From NCBI GenBank assembly GCA_963731585.1, contig CAVSWC010000003.1:744001-808000 (forward strand): a stretch of DNA of 64,000 nucleotides, in the 5' to 3' direction. Numbering within the stretch: the stretch's first letter is position 1; the number at the start of each line of letters is the position of its first letter. Made by a program: the position numbers and the translations under genes. The stretch is from CANKHA01 sp963731585. Its GTDB lineage: Bacteria; Pseudomonadota; Alphaproteobacteria; Rhizobiales; Xanthobacteraceae. The notes under the pieces are model-generated. The model was not told the DNA's origin. It did no database searches and saw only the letters and a program-made list of their open reading frames with translations. Positions 1-9,691 of the stretch are shown here, piece after piece.

Positions 1-529
1 CCAGCTCCGTTCGCGCTTCCCGCGCCAGCATGGCGTCGAGCTTGTCCTTCAGCGCATGCAGATGCAGCACGTCGGAAGCGGCATAGGCGATCTGCGCATC
101 GGTGAGCTGCTCGCTGCCCCAGTCGGAGGTTTGCTGCTGCTTTGACAGGTCGGTGCCGGTGAGTTCGCGCACCAGATCTTTCAGCCCATGCTTGTCGGTA
201 TAGGTGCGCGCCAGCCGCGAGGCGATTTTGGTGCAATAAACCGGCGTCGGCATGACGCCAAAGGCCTTGCACAGGCTGCCGAGATCGAAGCGGGCGAAGT
301 GAAAGATTTTCAGGACTGCCGGATCGGCCAAAAGCCGTTTGATGTTCGGCGCGTCTTTCTGGCCGGGCGCGATCTGCACCACATCGGCTGAGCCGTCCCC
401 CGGCGAGAGCTGCACCACGCAGAGCCGGTCGCGGCTGGGATCAAGCCCCATGGTCTCGGTGTCGATCGCCACCGAGCCGGAATAGCCGTTCAGGTTGGGC
501 AGGTCGCCGCGGTGCAGGCGGACGGTCAT
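1..529 (-). CDS. rnd: Ribonuclease D, short alphaproteobacterial form (3' end cut by window edge)
   Basis: This is a 3'-5' exoribonuclease of the DEDD superfamily, acting on tRNA precursors and structured RNA in the cytoplasm. The reading frame starts at the ATG at 529 on the minus strand and runs open to the window edge, giving about 176 residues. All three exonuclease motifs are visible in order: Exo I (VAIDTETMGL, near residue 20), Exo II (IFHFARFDLG, near 75) and Exo III (IAYAASDVLHL, near 145; Tyr-x3-Asp). Short family members of about 205 residues lack the HRDC domains of the Escherichia coli enzyme, so probably only about 30 residues are missing. The next gene, at 727, is divergent. 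Confidence 0.9.
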   Translation of the reverse strand, partial: MTVRLHRGDLPNLNGYSGSVAIDTETMGLDPSRDRLCVVQLSPGDGSADVVQIAPGQKDAPNIKRLLADPAVLKIFHFARFDLGSLCKAFGVMPTPVYCTKIASRLARTYTDKHGLKDLVRELTGTDLSKQQQTSDWGSEQLTDAQIAYAASDVLHLHALKDKLDAMLAREARTEL

Positions 530-534
530 TGTGA

Positions 535-726
535 TTTAACCAGATATATCAATGTTGTAAGTCGATCAAAAGCGGCTCTTATGTAACTTACAGCAAAATC
601 CTTGTCGAGCCGCTAAGCTTGGCCACAGGCTGTCATCCAACTGAAATATTAAGTTCATACGGTAGGTTTTCTTCGCGGGTGCGGGCCGCGCCAGACGATC
701 CCGCGTCAATTTCGAGGGAGAATCCG
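535..726. promoter_or_regulatory. Divergent intergenic region with nested inverted repeats
   Basis: This AT-richer gap separates divergently transcribed genes. It holds an inverted pair TGTAAGT (556-562) / ACTTACA (586-592), interleaved with a second pair AGCGGCTC (571-578) / GAGCCGCT (607-614). The pairs could be operator sites or alternative stem-loops. No convincing -35/-10 pair could be fixed. A Shine-Dalgarno GAGGGAG lies just before the ATG at 727. Confidence 0.3.
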
Positions 727-2278
727 ATGACGTTGAATTCGTTGCTCGCCGGTGCGAGCGCCTTGGCGCTGCTCGCCGCCACCCCCGCCTGGGCCGAAGT
801 CACGCTCAGCCATATCGGCAGCATCAAGTCCGAAGCCGCCGGCGAAGGCGCCGCCGAGATCGTCGACTACGATCCAGCCAGCAAACGCCTGTTTATCAGC
901 AACTCCGCCGGCAGCGTCGATATTGTCGACATCGCCGATCCGAAAGCGCCGAAGAATGTCGTGCGCATCGACACCTCGCCCTATGGCGGCGGCGTCAACA
1001 GCGTTGCGGTTTCCAAGGGCGTCGTCGCGCTCGCGGTCGAGGCAAAGCCGAAGACCGATCCGGGCAAGATCGTTTTCTTCTCGATCGACGGAAAGCACCG
1101 CGCGACGGCCAATATCTGCGCGCTCCCGGACATGGTGACCTTCTCACCCGACGGCCGCTATGCCGTCGCCGCCTGTGAAGGCGAGCCCAACGATGCCTAT
1201 GACGTCGATCCCGAGGGCGCGGTCGCCGTTGTCGACCTTTCCAAAGGCGTGGACGGCCTCAACGACTCCGCCGTCAAGATCGCCGGCTTCGCCGCCTGGA
1301 ACGACAAGGGAGCGCCGGCCGGCGCGCGCATCGGCAAGCCGGGCGTGCCTTTCGCCAAGGATGTCGAGCCGGAATACGTCGCGATCTCGCCGGATTCGAA
1401 GACCGCCTATGTCACGCTGCAGGAAAACAACGCCATCGCCATCGTCGACCTCGCTTCCGCTACCGTGCAGGACGTTGTCGGCCTCGGCTGGAAGGACCAC
1501 TCCAAGGTGCCGTTCGACGCCAGCGACAGGGACGGCGGCGTCAACATCAAGACCTGGCCGGTGTGGGGCATGTATATGCCGGACAGCATCGTCGCCTTCC
1601 AGGTCGGCGGCGCGACTTATCTCGCCATCGCCAACGAAGGCGACTCCCGCGACTACAAGGGCTACAGCGAAGAAGCCCGCGTCGCGGATCTCGCGCTCGA
1701 CGAGAAGGCCTTCCCGAACGCCAAGGAGCTGCAGGCGCCGGCGGCGCTCGGCCGGCTGAAGACCACCAAGACCATGGGCGACGCCGACGGCGACGGCAAA
1801 TACGAGAAGATCTTTTCCTACGGCGGCCGCTCGTTCTCGATCCTCGACGCCAGCGGCAAGATGATCTTCGACAGCGGCGACCAGTTCGAACAGTATCTTC
1901 GCCAAGCACGAGCCGAAGAACTTCAACAGCACCAGCGACAAGAACGGCAGCATCGACGACCGTTCCGACGACAAGGGCGTCGAGCCGGAAGCGATCACCG
2001 TCGGCGTGATCAACAACACGCCTTACATCTTCATCGGGCTGGAGCGCATGGGCGGCATCATGGTCTACAGCGCCGCCGATCCGAAGGCGCCGAAGTTCGA
2101 GACCTACTTCACCAGCCGCAACTTCGACGGCGACGCGAAGAAGGGAACCGCCGGCGATCTGGCGCCGGAAGGTTTCCGCTTCATCTCCGCGGCGGACAGC
2201 CCGACCGGCAAGCCGATGCTCGCCGCCGCGCATGAGGTCAGCGGCACGACGGCGCTCTACGAGATCAGCGTGAAGTAG
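727..2278 (+). CDS. Secreted choice-of-anchor I / beta-propeller-like protein (frameshift near 1891)
   Basis: This exported protein of about 515 residues resembles the choice-of-anchor I, alkaline-phosphatase-associated family, whose biochemical role is not established. The start at 727 is chosen because GAGGGAG precedes it and it opens a clean signal peptide (MTLNSLLAGASALALLAATP, cut after AWA); a longer open frame from 619 lacks these features. Repeated blade-like segments follow (FISNSAGSVDIVDIADP, VTFSPDGRYAVAAC, VAISPDSKTAYVTLQEN), typical of a propeller. An Asp-rich calcium-type loop (GDADGDGKYEK) lies near residue 355. The frame breaks at about 1891 (one extra base) and continues to a stop at 2278. 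The gene end overlaps the convergent minus-strand gene by 14 bp. Confidence 0.75.
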
Positions 2279-3431
2279 CATTTGAACGCGCCCACAAGGC
2301 GCGCGTCGCGATCCGGGCGCCTTCGACCAGGCTGCGGAATTTTTCCCACACGATGGTGGGATGCACCTCGGGGACGGTCCGCGGCGTCGAGGCAAAACCG
2401 CAGTCGGCGCTGGCGATGACATTCTCGCGGCCGACCAGCGATGCGAAGCGCCCGATGCGCTCGGCGACCAGCTCGGGATGCTCGACGACCACGGAGCTCT
2501 GCGTGATCACGCCCGGCAAGATCGCCTTGCCGGCGGGAAGCTTGACGTTTTCCCACACCCGCCACTCATGCTCGTGGCGCGGGTTGGCCGCCTCGAAGGA
2601 ATAGAAATTGGCGCGGATCGTCAGCACCAGATCGACGACGTGCCTGAATTCGAGGTCGTTCGTGCGCGGCCCCATATTGATGCCGTAGCAGGTGTGGTGG
2701 CGGATGCGTTCGGGCGGAATGTTCCGCAAGGCATGATTGAGCGCCGCGATGCGGGAGCCGATCCAGCGGCGGGCATCTTCGATGCTCATCTGCGGATGCA
2801 GCATGTAATGCATGACGAGGCGCGGATCGTCGATCTGCAGCATGAAGCCCGGCCGCCACGATCGCCTCGTATTCCTCGCGCATCGCCTCGGCGATGGCGT
2901 AAAGGCACTCCTCGTCGGTCTGTGTAGTAGCGATTGACCTGCCAGGCTTCGATGCTGGCCGGTGAGGCGGCCGGCATGAACACGTCGACGGCCTTCACGT
3001 TTTTCAGCGCCGCCTTCAGGTTCTCGATGTCGGCGCGCAGCTGCTTCTGCCCGGTGTATGCGATCGCAGCCGTCGTCGCCACCCGCGGCGAGCGCGGCGC
3101 CGGAATGCCCGCAGCTATAGAATTCAGGAAATGCCTGGTTCTCGCGCGTTTTCAGAAAGCCGTCCGGCATGTCGTCGCGGGGCGAGAATCCGCCGACCCG
3201 GTCCAGCACATAGGCGACGAATCCCGGCTTTGACTGCTCGCCGTCGTCGACGATGTCGATGCCGGCCTCGGCCTGCCGGCGCACAACCGCATCCACCGCG
3301 TCCCGCACCGCCGTATCGAAAGCCTGCGTTGCGGTCTTGCCGTCGGCCATCATCGCCGACAGCGCATCCGGCCGCGGCAGACTTCCGACATGCGTGGTCA
3401 GGATTCGATCGGCGCGTTCGTCCAAACCCAT
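2265..3431 (-). CDS. MetE-C-like zinc methyltransferase (cobalamin-independent methionine synthase II family), frameshifted
   Basis: This protein of about 375 residues is a single-barrel homologue of the C-terminal half of MetE. The family includes methionine synthases and epoxyalkane:coenzyme M transferases, which activate a thiol on zinc. The start at 3431 has an AAGGAGT Shine-Dalgarno; the open frame further upstream belongs to the preceding gene's territory. The N-terminal motif THVGSLPRP is typical. Predicted zinc ligands are His-Thr-Cys (RHHTCYGIN, plus-strand position about 2690) and a C-terminal Cys in ADCGF (about 2400). The frame is broken by single extra bases near 3112, 2918 and 2849. 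It is the last gene of a minus-strand set with the alpha/beta hydrolase and UbiD genes, 14 bp after the hydrolase. The substrate is unknown; a catabolic rather than a methionine-synthetic role is inferred from context. Confidence 0.72.
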   Translation of the reverse strand: MGLDERADRILTTHVGSLPRPDALSAMMADGKTATQAFDTAVRDAVDAVVRRQAEAGIDIVDDGEQSKPGFVAYVLDRVGGFSPRDDMPDGFLKTRENQAFPEFYSCGHSGAALAAGGDDGCDRIHRAEAAARRHREPEGGAEKREGRRRVHAGRLTGQHRSLAGQSLLHRPTRSAFTPSPRRCARNTRRSWRPGFMLQIDDPRLVMHYMLHPQMSIEDARRWIGSRIAALNHALRNIPPERIRHHTCYGINMGPRTNDLEFRHVVDLVLTIRANFYSFEAANPRHEHEWRVWENVKLPAGKAILPGVITQSSVVVEHPELVAERIGRFASLVGRENVIASADCGFASTPRTVPEVHPTIVWEKFRSLVEGARIATRALWARSNATSR

Positions 3432-3445
3432 CCGCGGACTCCTTT

Positions 3446-4268
3446 TTATTTTGCTGCGGCCTTCACCATCTCGATAATCTTTCCGGCGACGATTATCGGC
3501 ACCTCCAGCGGCGTCAGGTGCCGAGCGTTTTCGATCACCTCCAAGCGCGACCCCGCAATGCCCGCCTCCAGCACGCGCGCCATCGCCACCGGCGTCGCAT
3601 AATCCTCCGCACCGACCAGGATCGTGCAGGGCATCCGGAAGTTTTTCAGGGCATCGCGTTTGTCGGCCGCTCCCAGCATCCGGCAGGTCTTGGCGTAACA
3701 GCGCACGTCGTTGGCCAGGAACACCTCGATGGCGCGGTCGACGATGGCGGGATTTGTCTCGCGGAAACTGTCGCTGAACCACCGCGTTTTCTGAAACCCG
3801 ACGAGCGCTTGCAGGCCTTCATCGAGGGCCTTTTGCGCGCGCTCCGCCCATTGCGCGGGGGCCTCGGGTCCATACCAGCAGGTGGTATCGAAGAGCCCGA
3901 GACCTTGCACCCGATCCGGATAGGCCGCGGCGAACGCAATGGCGACGGTGCCGCCCATCGAGGCGCCGCACACCGTGGCCGAGCGCCAGCCGACATGGTC
4001 GAGCAGATCAGCGAGATCCTCGGCAAACAGTTCGACGGTGTAGGGGCCATCAGGCCTGTCCGACCGGCCGTGCCCTCTACAGTCGTAGACCAGCACGTCG
4101 CGCATGGTCCTTCAGCAGCGGCGCAACGCGCTCCCAAAAGCTTGCGTCCATGGCGAGCGAGTGGATCAGGACAACGCGGCCTTTGCCGTTCCCCTTGCTC
4201 AGCCGATAGGTGAGCCGGGTTCCGTCCCGAACCGCAACGCACTTCCCGTCATTTGCGCTCTCAGCCAT
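3446..4268 (-). CDS. Alpha/beta hydrolase, 3-oxoadipate enol-lactonase-like (one frameshift)
   Basis: This soluble alpha/beta-fold hydrolase of about 270 residues has the layout of PcaD-type enol-lactonases. The oxyanion region is VVLIHSLAMDASFW, the conserved strand-turn is YDCRGHGRSD, the nucleophile elbow is GASMGG (Ser near residue 100), the acid lies in VGAEDYATPV and the catalytic His in ENARHLTPLE. One extra base near 4110 splits the frame between the first 55 residues (start ATG at 4268) and the remainder. It lies 72 bp after the UbiD gene and just before the MetE-like gene, all in one direction, so the three are probably co-transcribed. Whether it opens a lactone or cleaves an ester or C-C bond cannot be decided from sequence. 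Confidence 0.75.
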
Positions 4269-4340
4269 TTTCTTGACCGTGCCTTGGCGTTGCGACCGGC
4301 GCCGATAAAGGCGATGCCGAGCGTCGCACGAACTGGGTTT

Positions 4341-6012
4341 TCATTTTTGCTTCGTCGTGCCCTTGCCTGCGCCTTTTTCAATGCTGCGAGCCGGCGTCTC
4401 CGGCTTCATGCCGCCCTGGCGCCGCGCAAAGGTGTTCTCGCCGTTGGCGCGCCAGTCGCCCGTGGCCGCCGCATCGGCGAAGCGGTCCCAGAGATCGCTC
4501 CAGTCGCCGAGCGAATAGCCATGCCAGGGCGGCTGCGGGGACAGGGTCGGCAGTCCGAGCTCCTCCCAGATCTGCTTGGCGCGCAGCATGTAAGGCTCGG
4601 CCGGCAAGCGCGAGCGGCGGCATGGCGTGCTTCAGGGTCGCATCGATCAGCAGCGTGCCATCCGGATCTGCGCGCGCCGGATTTTGGTCCATGTCCTTCC
4701 GACCGGTAGGGGATCACGAGCACGTCGTCGACCATGTTGGCGCGATAGGCCATGCGACCAGAACACGGCGTCGGCGTTGCGCGCGTCGATGTCGTCCGAG
4801 CACCGCGATGACGATCTTGCCGCATTGCGCCTGCAAGGTCGCCGCGCCCTTGCAGGCCCGCGCCACACCTCGCTCTGCGGCGCCGTCCGTGTCGAATTGC
4901 AGGAAGATCACCGGGCGCACGTTGGTCAGCGCTTCATGCATCACGACGCTCTTGATGCCCTTCACGTTGAGCACGGACTTCAGGTGCTCGAGGAACAAGC
5001 GGCTCATAGGCCACGCGCTTCGAGGACGCTCGATTCGCTCGGCGTGACCTGGCTGATGATGGAAACGAGCACCGGTTTGCTCTTGCGCGTGATCGCCGTC
5101 ACCCGCATCGACATGTTGAAGTCTTCCAGCGCGACGTGACCATGGCTCTCGCCGAAAGGCCCTTCCGGCTCGAGCAGTTCGGTGTCGATCAGCCCCTCGA
5201 TGACGATCTCGGCATCGGCGGGCACCTCGAGGTCGACGGTTTTGCAGCGGGTGATGCGGATCGCCTCGCCGATGAGGCCGCCCGCGACGCCGAGCTCGTC
5301 CTGGTCGATCGGCGAGCTTCTGCGGACCGGTAAAAAGCACCGCGGGAGCGCAGCCGACCACAATGGCGCAGGGCATCGGCTCACCGCGTTTCTGGTATTT
5401 GAGCCAATGCAGATAGCCGCCGGCGCCGCTCAGGCGGCTTGCCATGCGGACGCCGAGGCGGTCCTGCGCCTTGAGCCCGGCGCGGTAAGTCCCAAGATTG
5501 CGGACGCCGCTGTCGGGGTCGCGGGTGACGCATAAAGTCGCCGTCAGATAAGGCGCCGCATCAAAGCCGGGCGTCGATATCGGTACCGGAAGCGCCGCCA
5601 GTCCGCCGCCCGGCGCGCGCAGCGCATCGCCGGTTATCACCACTTCCTGGCACGGAGCATTCTCGACCAGCACCGGCTCGATCGGGTTGGCCATGCCGCG
5701 CACCCAAACATCGCCGATCTCCTCCACCTTCACGCCAAGGCCGGCCGCATAAATTTCGGCGGAAGCTGCCAGCACGCCGGCCGCGACCGGAATGTCGTAA
5801 CGTTCGCCCTTGGCGCCGGTGACATTGGTGAACAGGAAGCCGCGCCGATCCTCCTCACGCAGGCCGCCCTGGAACTGCCAGCGGGCGAGCGGGTGCAGTT
5901 CGCTGTCTTTGTCGATCGGCCGCGTGATGCGCGTCAGCAGGCCGCTGGCCTCCAGCCGGCTCAGATGATCCTGCATGTCGATCGGTGCGGTACGGCGCAT
6001 CATCTTTGTCAT
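4341..6012 (-). CDS. UbiD-family decarboxylase (about seven one-base insertions)
   Basis: This is a prenylated-FMN-dependent (de)carboxylase of the UbiD family, which acts on aromatic or alpha,beta-unsaturated acids and needs cofactor from a UbiX-type enzyme not seen here. Read across the breaks it gives about 550 residues, normal for the family. Diagnostic segments are LARWQFQGGL, NLGTYRAGLK (near residue 170) and EGPFGESHGH, the loop carrying the active-site acid. The frame is broken near 5312, 5016, 5003, 4798, 4754, 4709 and 4604; removing one base at each restores the family pattern down to the stop at 4341. The start at 6012 (MTKMMRRTAPIDMQD) may instead be one of the next in-frame Met codons. 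It heads a minus-strand operon and is divergent from the molybdenum hydroxylase gene. Confidence 0.8.
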
Positions 6013-6173
6013 GCTGTGTCCTGGCTAAAATTTGCACCGAGCGGCGCGCTCTTCCGCCAAATCGGCCGCAACCAGTTTGTTGCTAGCCATGGTGTCATAC
6101 AATAATACAAGAGGGAACGGTTCGAGCTGACCCAGATCGGGGCCGAGAAATTTCGGCGCACAAGTTGGTTCTC
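6013..6173. promoter_or_regulatory. Divergent control region between the UbiD operon and the Mo-hydroxylase operon
   Basis: This 161-bp gap must contain promoters for both directions. An AT-rich patch (about 6095-6115, CATACAATAATACAAG) could form a -10 region for either strand. No regulator gene adjoins it and no clear palindromic operator was seen. Confidence 0.3.
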
Positions 6174-8615
6174 ATGGTCGACGCTGCCCATCTTGGCCGA
6201 CCCATTCCCCAGCCGGACGATAGTCCAGCGGGCCTGTCGCCCGAACTGAAGCTGATCCGGGAGAAATTCTTTCGCCATATCGGCAAGCCGGTCGAGCGCA
6301 AGGAAGATGGGCGCCTGCTCACCGGCAAGGGCCGGTTCTCCGACGACTTCCACCTGCCGGGCCAGACCTATGCGGCGCTTGTCCGGTCGCCCCATGCGAG
6401 CGCCGAGATACGCTCGATCGACGTCGCGGAGGCGCTCGGCAGTCCGGGCGTGCTCACCGTTCTGACGGGAGCCGACCGCGTGGCCGACGGCCTTGCGCCG
6501 ATCCCGCATAATCCGGTGCCTTCCACGAAATTCGACATGAAGCTGGCGGGCCCGGACGGCGCCGAGCCTTTCATCTCTCCCCATCATCTGCTTCCCGTGG
6601 AGCGGGTAAGATTTGTCGGCGAAGGCGTTGCGATGGTTGTTGCGGGATCGGCAAAGGAGGCGCTCGACGCCGCCGAGAAAGTCGTTGTCGACTACGCCGA
6701 GCTGCCGCATGTCACCGAATCTCTCGCCGCCATCGAGCCCGGCGCACCGGTCGTCTGGAATGAGTGTCCCGACAACACCTTCATCGACACACGCTTTGGA
6801 GACTGGGACGCCACCGATGCGGCCTTTGCCGCCGCCGATCACGTCGTGCGCGCACAGTTTCATCTGCAGCGCGTGACCGCCGTTCCGATGGAGCCGCGCG
6901 CCGCGCTCGGCCATTACGACGCCGAGACCGGGCGCTATACGCTCTATGCCGGAAGCGGCGGCGCGGTGCGCCAAAAGCACGAGATGGCGGCCGTCCTTGG
7001 GATAGAGCCATCGCGCCTGCGCGTGCTGTCGTTCGACGTGGGCGGCAATTTCGGCGCGCGCAACCGGGTCTATGTCGAGTTCGGCCTCGTGCTCTGGGCG
7101 TCGCGCAAGCTTGGCTTGCCGGTGAAGTTCACCGCGACCCGATCGGAGGCTTTCCTCACCGACTATCAGGGGCGCGACCTCGTCACCAAGGTCGAGCTGG
7201 CGCTGCGGCGTGACGGAAAATTCCTCGCCATGCGCGCGGATAATATCAGCAATGTCGGCGCCTATTGCGTGTCGCTGTCGCCGCTCAGCAAGGGATCGGG
7301 CCTGATCACGGGCTCCTACGACATCCCGGCCGCGGCTTTGCGCGCGCGCGCCGTCTTCTCCAACACCATGTGCACGCAGGCTTATCGAAGCTCCGGGCGC
7401 CCGGAAGTCACCTATGCCATCGAGCGCCTGGTAGAGATCGCGGCGCGCGAAATGGGCATCGATCCGCTCGAGCTTCGCCGCCAGAACCTGATTTCGCCGT
7501 CGTCGATGCCTTACACGAATGCGGTCGGCCAGGTTTACGACAGCGGCGAGTATCGCAAGAACATGGACCGCACGCTCGAAATCGCCGACTGGGACGGATT
7601 CGACAAGCGCCGAAAGGGCGCCGCCGCACGCGGCAAATTGCTCGGCCGCGGCTTTGCAAATTACGTCGAATCCTCGATCGGCAACCCAAAGGAGCGCGCC
7701 GAGATCGAGGTGAAGCCCGAAGGCATGGTGGAAGTGGTGATCGGCACGCAGCCAAGCGGTCAGGGCCATGAGACCAGCTTCGCCCAGGTCGTTGCCGACC
7801 TGATCGAAGTGCCGGTCGAAAAAGTTTCCATCATTCTAGGCGACACCGATGTCGTGAGCGTCGGCGGCGGCTCGCATTCCGGCCGTTCCATGCGGCATGC
7901 CGGCACGGTGATGGCCATGGCTTCCGCCGATCTCATCGCTGAAGGACGCCGCAGGACCGCCGATCTGTTTGGCGCGGAGAAAGACGACGTGGCGTTCGAG
8001 AATGCCCGCTTCATTGTGCCCGGCACCAACCATGCGATCACGCTGTTCGAACTTGCGAAACAGACCAGCCAAAGCTCCGGCCCGCTCCGCGTCGTGCGCG
8101 ACAACGAGATGCATACGCCGGTCTTTCCGAATGGCGCCGCCATCTGTGAAGTCGAGGTGGACCCGGAAACCGGAGGGGTGGAGATCACCAGATACGCCTC
8201 GGTGGACGACGTCGGCCGTTGCATCAATCCGATGATCGTGCACGGCCAGACTCATGGCGGGCTCGCGCAGGGAGTCGGACAGGCGATGTGGGAGCACTGC
8301 TATGTGGACGCGGCGACCGGACAGCCGCTCGCCGGCTCGTTCCAGGACTATGCGATGCCGCGCTCCGACAACCTGCCGTCCTTCATTACTGAAATTGCCG
8401 AGGTGATCTCGCCGACCAATCCGCTCGGCATCAAGTCGGGAGGCGAAGGGGGGACGACGCCTGCCCTTGCTACCGTGGTCAACGCGATCCTCGATGCGCT
8501 GAAGGAATACGGCGTCACTGAAATTCAGATGCCGACGACGCCCGAAACAGTCTGGCGCGCCATTCAACGAGGCCGCGCCGTAATAGCCGGATCAACACAT
8601 AAAGGGAGCGCGTAA
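6174..8615 (+). CDS. Xanthine dehydrogenase/CoxL-family molybdopterin-binding subunit
   Basis: This large subunit of a molybdenum hydroxylase has 813 residues and an intact frame. It belongs to the CO dehydrogenase/xanthine dehydrogenase superfamily that hydroxylates carbon centres with water. The N-terminal ald_Xan_dh_C-type a/b hammerhead begins at GKPVERKEDGRLLTGKG. The molybdopterin half carries GGNFGARN, AYRSSGRPE (the position where true CoxL has a Cys-containing loop, so not a form I CO dehydrogenase) and GGEGGTTPA with the catalytic Glu. The ATG at 6174 is preferred over an in-frame TTG at 6165; neither has a strong ribosome site. No FAD-binding or 2Fe-2S subunit gene is adjacent, which is unusual. 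The stop overlaps the start of the next gene in TAATG, implying translational coupling. Confidence 0.9.
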   Translation: MVDAAHLGRPIPQPDDSPAGLSPELKLIREKFFRHIGKPVERKEDGRLLTGKGRFSDDFHLPGQTYAALVRSPHASAEIRSIDVAEALGSPGVLTVLTGADRVADGLAPIPHNPVPSTKFDMKLAGPDGAEPFISPHHLLPVERVRFVGEGVAMVVAGSAKEALDAAEKVVVDYAELPHVTESLAAIEPGAPVVWNECPDNTFIDTRFGDWDATDAAFAAADHVVRAQFHLQRVTAVPMEPRAALGHYDAETGRYTLYAGSGGAVRQKHEMAAVLGIEPSRLRVLSFDVGGNFGARNRVYVEFGLVLWASRKLGLPVKFTATRSEAFLTDYQGRDLVTKVELALRRDGKFLAMRADNISNVGAYCVSLSPLSKGSGLITGSYDIPAAALRARAVFSNTMCTQAYRSSGRPEVTYAIERLVEIAAREMGIDPLELRRQNLISPSSMPYTNAVGQVYDSGEYRKNMDRTLEIADWDGFDKRRKGAAARGKLLGRGFANYVESSIGNPKERAEIEVKPEGMVEVVIGTQPSGQGHETSFAQVVADLIEVPVEKVSIILGDTDVVSVGGGSHSGRSMRHAGTVMAMASADLIAEGRRRTADLFGAEKDDVAFENARFIVPGTNHAITLFELAKQTSQSSGPLRVVRDNEMHTPVFPNGAAICEVEVDPETGGVEITRYASVDDVGRCINPMIVHGQTHGGLAQGVGQAMWEHCYVDAATGQPLAGSFQDYAMPRSDNLPSFITEIAEVISPTNPLGIKSGGEGGTTPALATVVNAILDALKEYGVTEIQMPTTPETVWRAIQRGRAVIAGSTHKGSA

Positions 8616-9554
8616 TGGCAAAGGATACACCGGCAGCTATTCGGGTGATCGCCTTCCCGGGCGCGCCGAACCTGCCGACTTTCGCGGCAGTCGCGCAGGG
8701 ATTCTTTGCCGAGGAAGGTTTGTCGGTCGAGATCGCGACCACGCCAAGCTCGGTCTTTCAGGCGCAGAAGATCGCCGCCGGCGAATTCGAGATCGCCTTC
8801 ACCGCCTTCGACAATGTCGTGGCCTATAGCGAGGGCCAGGGCGCGCCCGACGGCGGCAACCCGGACTATTGCGTCATCATGGGCGCGACCCAACTCGAAC
8901 TCAGCTTCGTGGTCGCCCCGGAGATCAAAACCTATCAGGACCTGAAGGGGCGCAGCATCGCGCTGGATGCCGTTTCGACCGGCTTCGCCTTTGTGCTTTA
9001 TGACATGCTGGAGCGCGGCGGACTGAACAAAGGCGACTATTCCTTTGCCGCCGTCGGCGCCACGCCACAACGCTGGCAGTCGGTCAAGGATGGCGACGCA
9101 CGCAGGCACGCTCACGATCGAGCCGTTCACCAGCATCGCACGGCGTGCCGGCTTCAACGTACTTGGCGTGAGCACGCAACTCTACGACAGCTACCAGGGC
9201 GGCATTGTCGCCGCGCGCCGGAGCTGGCTGAAGGAAAATCCCGGGCCCGCCAAGGCCTTCATTCGCGGCTATCTCAAAGGCCTGGCCTGGACGCTCGATC
9301 CGGCCAACCGCGAAGCCGCCGAGGCCTTGCTGCTGTCGAAGATGCCGGAAATCCAGCCGGCGGCGGCGAAGCCGGTCATGACGTCACTGCTGTCGCCGCG
9401 CTCCGGGCTCACCCCGCATGCAGACATCCTGCCCGACGGGATGCGGCGCGTGCTCGCGCTCCGATCCCGCTACGGCGCCGGCGGCCGAAATCTGACGGAG
9501 ATCGACAAATATCTCGAGCTTTCGATCTTGCGAGACGTGGTTCAAACGCAGTGA
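8615..9554 (+). CDS. NMT1/SsuA-type substrate-binding protein without signal peptide (frameshift near 9100)
   Basis: This two-lobed periplasmic-binding-protein fold of the NMT1/SsuA/THI5-like family has about 310 residues. Characteristic segments are PTFAAVAQGFFAEEGLSVE (N-terminus), AGEFEIAFTAFDNVVAYS and DLKGRSIALDAVSTGFAF. It starts directly with the mature fold (MAKDTPAAIRVIAFPG) and shows no signal peptide. The start is firm, because AAAGGGAG precedes it and it overlaps the hydroxylase stop. One extra base near 9100 shifts the frame; the C-terminal part then runs to the TGA at 9554. Relatives bind sulfonates, aromatics or pyrimidine precursors. A cytoplasmic binding, sensing or enzymatic role is possible. 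No ABC permease or ATPase gene is adjacent. Confidence 0.75.
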
Positions 9555-9691
9555 GATCAGGAAAGCACCTGATGCGACACCTGGAAGCCTTGTCACACAA
9601 TCCTAAGCTCATAGTATGGCGGAATGCCTTTGGCGCCACGAGGCCAGACAAGGGTCCGCGAGCTGCTCGTTTATTCCTTGGGAGGATCAGG

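Noticed and set aside
4341..6012. UbiD gene as a true pseudogene
   Set aside because: Each break is a single extra base and the family pattern is preserved on both sides. The same kind of break occurs in essential genes of the window, so sequence error is more likely.
6009..7769. Minus-strand open frame of 586 codons
   Set aside because: Antisense to the molybdenum-hydroxylase gene, whose motifs and length are fully convincing.
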